From IMG/VR virus record IMGVR_UViG_3300020385_000006, positions 62,001-126,000 of that record: a stretch of 64,000 bases of DNA. One strand, written 5' to 3'. Shown here one piece after another: positions 42,879 through 52,099 of the stretch (the first letter of the stretch is position 1; each line of letters starts with the position of its first letter). The DNA is from a virus. The position numbers were made by a program, and so were the translations under genes. The notes below the pieces were generated by a model. It had not been told where the DNA came from. It searched no databases and saw only the letters and a program-made list of their open reading frames with translations.

Positions 42879-45800
42879 TTATATATCACCGGTGCCATTT
42901 GATGAAACATGTATTCCCTTAATTGAATTTCCATAACTATCTTTAATTCGCACACGCATCAACATTACACTTCCTGCATTTGCTGGAATGAATTGAGAAA
43001 AATTAATTTTTACTCTGAATGCACCACTTAGATCTTGGCTATGGTTACGCATTTGAGATAATAAACCTACATTATCGTTATATAATACTGAACTTAAATT
43101 TGCTTGGAATATATTTTGAAATTTTGTTCCAGGATTTGTTGGTGAATTTGCAACACCGACTGTTGGTAATGGTCCTGGTAGTGCAACATCTATACGTACA
43201 GGTCTATCATCTAATCCCACTCCACTTTCAATATTACCGGCTGTAATACGGAAGTTATCTCTATTGGTATCATCTGTGAATATAAATATATACATTATTG
43301 GCGTGGTTGCTTCAAATGCTCGGCAGTAAAATTTATCACCAGTTTCATTGGAATAATCAGGAGCATTTGGATTCACGACCGCGTAATTTATAGTATGGCC
43401 TTGTCTATCAGTTGCAACAGATGTATAATCCAATGTCGGATATTCTAATCGGCCATCATAATATTGTTGTAGCTCATTGGAACCAGATATTGAAATATGA
43501 GATTGGAAGTTTGGTCCAGCAGATGAATCGGTATATAACTCATCATCAATAATAGAAGCACTAAAATGCCCTCTTAACCAAAAATCAGCATATCCGGGTA
43601 TACCAGCTGGGGTTGCGCCGGCTACGGCAGCTGTACCATAATTTGCATTTGCTCCTCCTCCTTTATTAAAATTGAATGAAGCAGAATCGGCAAATGATGC
43701 ACTTGTCCATCTAAAAGATTCATTGTAAAAGTCTTCTATCGCTATATCAGATGTTTTGCCGTTGATCGCATTTGTACTTGAAATTGCATTTTCATCTAAA
43801 AATCGTCCAACTGGTAATTTGGCTTTATTAGGATCAACGGTCCAAGAATCATCAGAACTTAAGTCACGTTTATAGGTTCGAGCATATAATTGATACACCT
43901 GACCTTTATCTGCGTTAGTTACATCCGGAGCTTTGACTTTAAAGTCTTTGATACTAGCACTTGCATATGAGGTTGGTACAATGTCTCTAGAAGAGTTTCC
44001 AAATTGCAAACCGTTCATATTAGCTGGTAAATTGAATAATGATTGTTCATGCACTGTAGCTGATGCTCCACTACCAGTCTCTAATTTAAAATAAGTATTG
44101 CCATGATCATGTCCTATTTCAGATACATAATCTGATGAATTGTTTGATCGTCTATATGTGTTATGTGGTATAGCATGTACTCGGTCATCCAAACTAATTT
44201 TAAAGTACTCATCTTCTTTAAAATAACTAACTCCAGAGAGACTGAAAGTTGGTTCTACTCCTGCTAGCGGTGCATAACTTAAAGTTGGTTCGCCATGCAA
44301 ACTAATTGTCGGTTCACCTTTTATTCCGTCATCATAATACCAACTAAACGGTTTCCAACTTTGAATTATTTCATCATTAATTGAATGAGAAAATTCCAAA
44401 TTATTATATCCATCATTTAATTTGGCATCAATTTCTATACGAGCGCTCCAACCTTGATATCCATTAGGATAATACTCTACACCATTTTGTATACTTTGTG
44501 ACACATTGTTAAATGGTTGCACAGTTGTTACAATTAATCGACCTTTGCTGGCATGTGGTGCTGTGAATGATGCCGTACCATTACCTGCATATTCTGTTGA
44601 TATATTTTGACTTCCAGATTTAGATAGTAATACAAATTGTCCACCTAAATCATAATTTACTACTTCCGAGCCGTTAATTTTAACAATTAATGATCCAGAA
44701 TCACCAAAATCAAATAAACGATCATTGTTGCTATAATCACCAGTACTGGATGGTGTAAATGGAGTAAATGACATGCTGTAATTAACAGGACCGGTATGTG
44801 ATTCTTTTGCCATTATCACATTGGTAACATGAGAACCAGGCGAATCATCAGGACCGTAAATACCTAAACCGGTTGGTAATGTTGCAGAATATAATCTATG
44901 ATAGTTACCGTCTATACCAACAAAATTAATTCCTTGTCCACCATATGGGTTATTGGTACTATCATGGCTGCTAGCATTTCCTGCTCCCCAATATCTTCCT
45001 TCCATGGATCGAGGTTTTGCCGGAACCACAGCAAATGTAAACTCGCTAACTGATGATGTTCCTTGACCATAATATGGATCAGATATTGTAGTAGACCCAG
45101 ATATAAGAACTGTTAAGTGTTCTACTTTGGTCAATGTACTCATATAACTACTATCTATCGTTAACGATGATGTATTATGGCTAGAGTCGGATGATTTGGC
45201 TGGTGCGAATGTTAATCCGGTGGGGCCATTAGTATTGTAATTGATATGTACATGGTCTGCAAATCTAACATATGATTCAGATGTAATAAGTGGAGCACTT
45301 GCCGATATCCCAGATATAACATCGATTGAAATATCATTATCAGCGTTATATGTGACATATACCGGTAGATCTGAACTTGATGAATAATCTGTGTCTAAGC
45401 CAGACGTAGATGCCGCAACAGTAATCGATGCTGTCCGAGCTGGAGATACCGTTATAATTGATTCACTAACTACTGCATATTGCACAGTCTTACTATCATT
45501 GAATCCATGAGTTACTTTAGATGCGGAAATTATAAACACTTCTGGATCTGTATTAAGACCTCCGGAATTAATAAACTGTATTGGTGTAAACGATGATGTA
45601 TATGACATGCTTTGAGATCCATGCTGTTCATACAACGACTCTATAGAGCTTGATAAATGAGCAGATCCAGTATGTAATAAAAATTCATGTGATCCAAATG
45701 TTCCTATACGTGGCGGAGCTTCAAAGAAAAATATGTTTTCTGCGCCGGCATATTCACCTTCACCTTCGGCATAATTTCGCCAATGACCGGCTGCAAATGT

Positions 45801-48800
45801 TATCATATACCATCGGTACAGAGTGCCATTTTCAAATTCAATGTTTTTGTCTTGATTTCCATCTGAATGAAAATGTAATGGTTCCCAATTTGCCACAGAT
45901 CCGGTTGTGAATGCACCTTCATATGCAGAGCCAGAAATTGATATCGCTGTATTAGAATGATGTTGATTGGTTCGATGTTCTATTACTATTCTATTTAACG
46001 CTATTGGTTGTACACAGTCAATTGCAATCCATAAATTAGCACCGGTGTGATCAACGGCCATTGCATTGCTATCATATTGCCCGGTATCAGTGTTATATAT
46101 GTTAACAGTGTTATTCCATCGAGTTAACCAGTTATCAGTATATGAACCTAAGATATATTTTGGTGGATAACTAGAGTACCAATGCGATGCAGTGATATTA
46201 GTTTCTGCTGGAATAAATTCAGGTCCGGTGAAATCAGTCGGGTTTACTCCATCTTTATTACTAAAACCTGTCACTTCTATTTCTGTTTTAGCATGATGTG
46301 GTCCAAATGGTTCTTCTATATCTGCTAATACTCGCATACTTACAAGTTGATTACGTGAATCTGAATTCTGATATGTTCGATTTACAACGTTATCTGTTTC
46401 AGTGGTTTGAAGTCCATGCAATACTCTAGTTTCGCGCGATGATGTACCGGCCGTTGATCCAGAATGTTCCTTTTCCACTTCTACACGCAAATTAGTGATC
46501 TGAGTTGCATCAGGAGGTTGAATTGTAATATCTGCACTTGTTACAGACCCAGTTTCAATTCCATCCGCGGAATCATTAATTATGTATACACCGGTTGTAT
46601 TTGATCCTGTTTCAGCTGATGGTGTAAATGTATATGCACCAGCCGCAAATTGAGCTCCTCCATACCATGACGAAGTAAAGGTTTGAGAAAATAAATTATC
46701 AGAATTCAATGCTCTCATTCCAGAATCACTTGCGGTGTCTTGACTGGCAGTATGGAATCCAAATGCAAATGAATGACCTTGACCATCTGTCGCAGATACC
46801 TGAGTTTGGAAATGACCTAATCCTAGCGGTTCAATAACTTTACCTAATATACGGAAACGCATTGCAGCACTTCCAGACCATATATCACCTATTGCATCAG
46901 CTGTTTGTGCTGTTAAAGTATTATTATGCCCGTATAATATTTTCTGCGTCCGTGAACTGACTCCAATACTTGAACTGTATGGAAAGGCTTCTGTTTCTAC
47001 TCGCAGTCCATCTATTTCTAATGGTTTACTTGCACTTACTACAAGATATAGATATTGAGTACCGGTACTGGATTCATATCCATTTTCGGATACATTATCA
47101 TGTTTAATAAAATTAGTAGTATCAGATAAATATATTTGTATATAATCATTTGTTGAATTATTATTATAACTTCCTGATAAAGTTTCTCCGATCCATGATG
47201 ATGTATATCGACCAACTAATCGTGACTGTTCATCATATCCTACTTCAGATGATGCAGTTTGAGTTGATGATGTACTGAACGCAATAAATTCGCTATACTT
47301 AGTATTGCCGCCATAACCTTTATTATCTATATAATATCGCATTAACGAACTACTATGCATTGGTCCTACTGGTTCTATAATTTCAGTTAAAATACGGAAT
47401 CGCGTCACTGCATGTGGATCATATATATCAGATAAATCACTACCAGTTGCGCGAGTTGTTTCTTCGCCATATAAAATTGATCTGGAAATTGCACTGGCAT
47501 TTGACACAGATGTGTTTTGCGTACCGATACCACTCTCTCCCCGTGTTTCAGTTTCTATTCGCCAGTTTTCTATTATTGTAGGTGCAGTATCAATTATTTG
47601 CATTGTAGTTGTAGTAGGTGATGATATTGTATGATCATTTTCATTTGTTGGTGCATGTACAAAACTAGCAGAAGCAATCCAATCTCGCGTACTTCCGGCG
47701 CCTACTGATAAACTACTTCCGGAAAACGATGTTGTGTATTGTGCTACAATTCTATTTGATGAATCTTCAAATGAATTGACCGTTACTATTGATGAACCAG
47801 TTTCAAATGTAATTGTTTCAGTTATATTAGTTTGTCCGGAAGATTTAAGTATTTTGGTAACAGCCGTTGGATGTGTAACTGGACCTACTGGTTCAATTAT
47901 TTCAGCTCGTATTCGGAATCTAGATACCGATTGTGATGCGTATAATGATGCAGAATCATGAGTTGCAAATGATGATGAATCAGCTAATGATCGTCTAGTT
48001 ACTCCATATAACACGGTCCGCTGTTGTGTTCCGGTAACGCCGGCGTCCGTAACAGCGCTAGCACTATGACCATAATTTTCAGATTCTACAAATATATTTT
48101 TAATAATTGTCGGTGGTGTATCATGTACAGTTAACTCACCATCCGTTTCAGTAATATCAAATCCATTTTCGCCAGAAACTTGTTCTATGAAACTGCCAGT
48201 CAAAACATATACTGTATTACCACCTGCAGCTGCCGTAAATGATCTTCCTGTAAATGATTGTGTATATCGAGTAACTAATCGGTCTTGGTCATCATAACCA
48301 TGTGTAACTAGTCCACCTTCCGCTATTGATCCAGTATCTATCATGTAAAGTTTAGAACCACTACCATATGATGCACTTACCTGTATTTTATGAACACCTG
48401 GTCCAATTGGTTCAGTTACCTTTGCTCGGAATCTTACACGTGATACTGATTGAGATGCGTATATGGATGCGGATGGATGATTAGTCCATGACAAACTTTC
48501 AGATGTTGCATTTGTTATTCGAGGATCTCCGTATAACACTGTACGGGTTGCATTAGACATGGCCATATCAGAATATCCATGCGTTTCTGTTTCCCAGAAA
48601 ACATCTTCAATGGCAACTTTCGGAGTATCATGTACTACCATGGTAGTTGATTGTCCAGATTCGGTTACAAATCCACTAGCATCATTAGGTGTATGTAATA
48701 TTGATCCGGAAGTATATGTCCATTCGGTAAAACTATTACTACTAGCTGATAATTGTTGTCCTACCCATGATGATGTGTAATGAGCAACCAATCGGTTCTG

Positions 48801-51614
48801 TGCATCATATGCAATTGCAGATGAAGCAGTATGAACTGAGCCAGTACTAAAATATAATATATTATTAATAGGGGCAAGACTAGAACCAATTATTGTTTCA
48901 AAAAATTGTAATTCAAATATACTAAAATATTGACTAGTAGAAGATGCATTACATGTGAATCGATAATATTGGTATGTATTTAAATTTGTAAAATCGTTTA
49001 TACCTCTTGTTACAGTGCTTGATCCGTTACCGGTAACTGTATCTAATGTAACGTATCCTGAATTAGGTGAATTAGAAGCTTCGAATGTCCAACCAGTCAT
49101 TCGATATGAGCTAAAATATAATATATATTGTCCAATATTTACCGCAGAACCGAAATCATATGTAAATGAAGCTCCAGCAATTCCTGAACTGTCATAAAAT
49201 ATATGTGAGTCAGTATTAGCAGTACCTGACGTAGTACCATCAAATATATCACCAGGCCAAAACGTGTCACTTGCTGCAGTAGTTGTTAAATTGTTTTCTG
49301 ATAATCCTGATATGGCAGCACCTATACTATTTGTACCAGGAGGTGTGCTCCATACCTTTTCAAAACGTGATGCAGTATGATGCGGTCCGAATGGCTCTGT
49401 TATAGTTGCTAACACGCGGAAACGTGACACGGAATGAGATGCGTATAATGATGCGGAATCGTGGCCTTCAAAGGAAGCGGAATTTATCAAAGTATGATGA
49501 GGTGTACCATATAATACTGTACGCATTGTATCTGCACTTCCTGTATCAGAATATCCGTACGTCTCTGATTCATATACTATGTTTGTTATTTCCGTTGCCG
49601 GAGTAGCGCTCACAGATACCGAAGCATATGTTCCTGGTATAATTGTACGTCCGGCGTTTGTAGCAGAATCAAATGAAGCACTAAATGTATACTCGCCAGG
49701 CAACAAATTAAAGTTGATCCATGATGATGTGTAATGAGCAACTAACCGGTTCTGTACATCATATGCAATTTCAGATGATGCAGTATAAGTTGCACCAGAA
49801 CTAGTATGAAATTGAAATTCATAAGAATGTGCATAGTCACTACCTGGTGTAGTTTCTAAAGTTGACTTCATGTTGGTATGGTGTGGTCCAAATGGTTCTG
49901 TCACAGTTGCCAACAAACGTAATCGTACAACTGATTCACTTATATATTCTGCCGATTTTTCATATCCTTCTAAACTTGAAGTTTCTGAAACTTGTAATGT
50001 TGAAGTGTATCCATATAATACGCTTGCCGATCTTTCAAATGATCCAGTACCAGTTAAAAATGATCCAGATTCCACTTCCACTCGTACATTTGATATTTCA
50101 ATATCAGGTACAGGGGTTACTGTCAATGTGGTCATTGGTCCTGCTGCGGCATCAGATATATGATTATAAACTCCATGACGTATAATATCTGTAGTATCAC
50201 CAGTTTTATTAATTAGAGTATATGTAGCTGGTTCATACTGAAAAGGCGAAAAACCTAAACTTTCTGTCACATCGGTAAAGGTAAAATTGTCGCCGTATGC
50301 AGATGCCGTGGCTCGAAATAATCCAGTTGCCATACTTCCGCTAAATCTGAAAGTTTTATTATCCAATACTGAAGTTCCGCCGAATTCGGCAAATTTTATA
50401 TCTGTGAAATGTGTACCATCTGCAACATAATCTGGTGGTTCTGTTATATCAGCCATTACAGATACACGTACCAGCGATGCAGTATAACGAGGATGTAGTC
50501 CAACAATATTATCACGTGTAATGACATCATCGTATAACACCGTAGTAGTAAAATTATTAATTCCAATACCAGAAAATGAACCAGATTCTATATGAGCTCG
50601 TATATTACTAATACTTGCAGTATTTGGTGGTATTACTAGTAAATTAACATCAACGGAAGATGAATTTTCAAACTGATTATTATCCTGCATATAAACCGTA
50701 AACGTTTCTTGATACGACTGCACTGATGATGCGTGTATTGTAGTTCCATCCATAACACCGTAGTTTGATATACTGGCAGTAAACACTAATGCATTATCTG
50801 GCATAGCCGATGCATCGGGACCATAACCATCTGGTGCACCTGGTGAGATAGATCCAGTTGCTATGAAAATTTGGCTATCAGCAATATCAGGTTGTGGATG
50901 TTTTAAAAATAAATTGTAACTTGCAGATACCGACGTGATAGGTGGATCTACCTGTACTCTGGAAGCTGAAAAAACTCGTATAAAATCGTTTTGATTAGAA
51001 TCTTCAGATCCGGTAAAACTAAAAATTATATCTTTGGCATTTGTATCATGAGCTAAAGACATAGTTAAACTAGCACGATGTGCAATCGTCGGTGGTACAT
51101 TGATAAACCCTTTAATAAATACAGTAGAATATACCAATTGAGTATTGTTTGCGCTACCGGTCTCAGTTGCATAAACTAAATATCGATGTACGCCAGGTGC
51201 TAAATCATTTTCAAATGCATTTTGACCGGTTAGATCATTAACATAATCCTGGCCAGTATAAGATGAATTGCCGCCGGCTTGCTTGGTTACAAATGTATCT
51301 TGAATTTTAATAAATGAATAATAATTTGGATTGAAATCCGCGGAATGTGTAGTTTGTATTAATACATCTCCTTGGTTCGCAACATCTTGTCCAGAACCAA
51401 GTATTATCACATGATCAATTGATTCAGCAGGTGATCCGGATATTCCAGAACCAGAACCAGCAAAAAATACTTCAGTACCTATTCCGGAGAGGCCAGAACC
51501 ATCACCTACAAATGCATCTGCAGTTATAGTGGTTGCTGTAACTCCACTTTTAAATTGAGCTATACTACCAGATTGTACCCAATTGCTACTAGTAAATTGA
51601 TGTTTTCCTGCCAT
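42879..51614 (-). CDS. Giant adhesin/fibre of 2911 residues with EP-G-P repeats
   Basis: The largest protein of the window (8.7 kb). The N-terminus MAGKHQFTSSNWVQSGSIAQ and the following 150 residues are a paralogue of the whole 161-aa gene next door. Residues up to about 1900 contain eight modules, each with VETESYGYS-like start, RTVLYG and (S/L)VSRFRxxAxITEPxGPxH. The modules are 160-330 residues. Two regions (about 880-980 and 1830-1990) look like discoidin-type carbohydrate-binding modules, for example YQYYRFTCNASSTSQYFSIF. The C-terminal 800 residues are separate, with YYDDGIKGEPTISLHGEP. It probably forms long side fibres with multiple sugar-binding sites. Confidence 0.8.
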   Translation of the reverse strand: MAGKHQFTSSNWVQSGSIAQFKSGVTATTITADAFVGDGSGLSGIGTEVFFAGSGSGISGSPAESIDHVIILGSGQDVANQGDVLIQTTHSADFNPNYYSFIKIQDTFVTKQAGGNSSYTGQDYVNDLTGQNAFENDLAPGVHRYLVYATETGSANNTQLVYSTVFIKGFINVPPTIAHRASLTMSLAHDTNAKDIIFSFTGSEDSNQNDFIRVFSASRVQVDPPITSVSASYNLFLKHPQPDIADSQIFIATGSISPGAPDGYGPDASAMPDNALVFTASISNYGVMDGTTIHASSVQSYQETFTVYMQDNNQFENSSSVDVNLLVIPPNTASISNIRAHIESGSFSGIGINNFTTTVLYDDVITRDNIVGLHPRYTASLVRVSVMADITEPPDYVADGTHFTDIKFAEFGGTSVLDNKTFRFSGSMATGLFRATASAYGDNFTFTDVTESLGFSPFQYEPATYTLINKTGDTTDIIRHGVYNHISDAAAGPMTTLTVTPVPDIEISNVRVEVESGSFLTGTGSFERSASVLYGYTSTLQVSETSSLEGYEKSAEYISESVVRLRLLATVTEPFGPHHTNMKSTLETTPGSDYAHSYEFQFHTSSGATYTASSEIAYDVQNRLVAHYTSSWINFNLLPGEYTFSASFDSATNAGRTIIPGTYASVSVSATPATEITNIVYESETYGYSDTGSADTMRTVLYGTPHHTLINSASFEGHDSASLYASHSVSRFRVLATITEPFGPHHTASRFEKVWSTPPGTNSIGAAISGLSENNLTTTAASDTFWPGDIFDGTTSGTANTDSHIFYDSSGIAGASFTYDFGSAVNIGQYILYFSSYRMTGWTFEASNSPNSGYVTLDTVTGNGSSTVTRGINDFTNLNTYQYYRFTCNASSTSQYFSIFELQFFETIIGSSLAPINNILYFSTGSVHTASSAIAYDAQNRLVAHYTSSWVGQQLSASSNSFTEWTYTSGSILHTPNDASGFVTESGQSTTMVVHDTPKVAIEDVFWETETHGYSDMAMSNATRTVLYGDPRITNATSESLSWTNHPSASIYASQSVSRVRFRAKVTEPIGPGVHKIQVSASYGSGSKLYMIDTGSIAEGGLVTHGYDDQDRLVTRYTQSFTGRSFTAAAGGNTVYVLTGSFIEQVSGENGFDITETDGELTVHDTPPTIIKNIFVESENYGHSASAVTDAGVTGTQQRTVLYGVTRRSLADSSSFATHDSASLYASQSVSRFRIRAEIIEPVGPVTHPTAVTKILKSSGQTNITETITFETGSSIVTVNSFEDSSNRIVAQYTTSFSGSSLSVGAGSTRDWIASASFVHAPTNENDHTISSPTTTTMQIIDTAPTIIENWRIETETRGESGIGTQNTSVSNASAISRSILYGEETTRATGSDLSDIYDPHAVTRFRILTEIIEPVGPMHSSSLMRYYIDNKGYGGNTKYSEFIAFSTSSTQTASSEVGYDEQSRLVGRYTSSWIGETLSGSYNNNSTNDYIQIYLSDTTNFIKHDNVSENGYESSTGTQYLYLVVSASKPLEIDGLRVETEAFPYSSSIGVSSRTQKILYGHNNTLTAQTADAIGDIWSGSAAMRFRILGKVIEPLGLGHFQTQVSATDGQGHSFAFGFHTASQDTASDSGMRALNSDNLFSQTFTSSWYGGAQFAAGAYTFTPSAETGSNTTGVYIINDSADGIETGSVTSADITIQPPDATQITNLRVEVEKEHSGSTAGTSSRETRVLHGLQTTETDNVVNRTYQNSDSRNQLVSMRVLADIEEPFGPHHAKTEIEVTGFSNKDGVNPTDFTGPEFIPAETNITASHWYSSYPPKYILGSYTDNWLTRWNNTVNIYNTDTGQYDSNAMAVDHTGANLWIAIDCVQPIALNRIVIEHRTNQHHSNTAISISGSAYEGAFTTGSVANWEPLHFHSDGNQDKNIEFENGTLYRWYMITFAAGHWRNYAEGEGEYAGAENIFFFEAPPRIGTFGSHEFLLHTGSAHLSSSIESLYEQHGSQSMSYTSSFTPIQFINSGGLNTDPEVFIISASKVTHGFNDSKTVQYAVVSESIITVSPARTASITVAASTSGLDTDYSSSSDLPVYVTYNADNDISIDVISGISASAPLITSESYVRFADHVHINYNTNGPTGLTFAPAKSSDSSHNTSSLTIDSSYMSTLTKVEHLTVLISGSTTISDPYYGQGTSSVSEFTFAVVPAKPRSMEGRYWGAGNASSHDSTNNPYGGQGINFVGIDGNYHRLYSATLPTGLGIYGPDDSPGSHVTNVIMAKESHTGPVNYSMSFTPFTPSSTGDYSNNDRLFDFGDSGSLIVKINGSEVVNYDLGGQFVLLSKSGSQNISTEYAGNGTASFTAPHASKGRLIVTTVQPFNNVSQSIQNGVEYYPNGYQGWSARIEIDAKLNDGYNNLEFSHSINDEIIQSWKPFSWYYDDGIKGEPTISLHGEPTLSYAPLAGVEPTFSLSGVSYFKEDEYFKISLDDRVHAIPHNTYRRSNNSSDYVSEIGHDHGNTYFKLETGSGASATVHEQSLFNLPANMNGLQFGNSSRDIVPTSYASASIKDFKVKAPDVTNADKGQVYQLYARTYKRDLSSDDSWTVDPNKAKLPVGRFLDENAISSTNAINGKTSDIAIEDFYNESFRWTSASFADSASFNFNKGGGANANYGTAAVAGATPAGIPGYADFWLRGHFSASIIDDELYTDSSAGPNFQSHISISGSNELQQYYDGRLEYPTLDYTSVATDRQGHTINYAVVNPNAPDYSNETGDKFYCRAFEATTPIMYIFIFTDDTNRDNFRITAGNIESGVGLDDRPVRIDVALPGPLPTVGVANSPTNPGTKFQNIFQANLSSVLYNDNVGLLSQMRNHSQDLSGAFRVKINFSQFIPANAGSVMLMRVRIKDSYGNSIKGIHVSSNGTGDI

Positions 51615-52099
51615 TACAATTCATCCGGATTAATTATAACTGTAGTTCCTGTAACTAAAGTTTGTTTTGATGCAGTACTCATTGCTAATAATAAATATCT
51701 GTATATACCAGTACCTAATGTATCTGTTAACGAATTTTGATTAACTAATCCTTTTTGTGTTCCAGAGTAATCAGAAGCTTCTTCCCATAACGCGGCATCG
51801 GATAAATCTTGTCGTAAAAATGTGAAATGATTAAATGTTGCACCGGATGCCGAAACTGATAATGTTATGGTATGGTTGCCGCCGGATCCAGTGATCCATT
51901 CTCCATATGTCGGTGGAGTAGCTAATGATTCAGATCCAATAAATAATTGTATTCCGGTTGTAGTAATACCAGTTAACGCAGATCCATCTCCTATTAATTT
52001 TGCGTTAACCGATCCGGTCACATCAATGCCAGATTTAAATTTTGCAATAGATCCGGATTGTACCCATTCACTACTTGTAAATTGATGATTGACAGGCAT
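51614..52099 (-). CDS. Short paralogue of the giant adhesin N-terminus (161 aa)
   Basis: MPVNHQFTSSEWVQSGSIAK and the rest align over the full length with the first 170 residues of the 2911-aa protein, including FKSGI, GDGSALTGI and the end GTGIYRYLLLAMS. It is therefore the attachment module alone, without a shaft. It overlaps both neighbours by one base. It may cap the same binding site or form a mixed complex with the giant protein. Duplication followed by extension of one copy is a simple explanation. Confidence 0.75.
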   Translation of the reverse strand: MPVNHQFTSSEWVQSGSIAKFKSGIDVTGSVNAKLIGDGSALTGITTTGIQLFIGSESLATPPTYGEWITGSGGNHTITLSVSASGATFNHFTFLRQDLSDAALWEEASDYSGTQKGLVNQNSLTDTLGTGIYRYLLLAMSTASKQTLVTGTTVIINPDEL

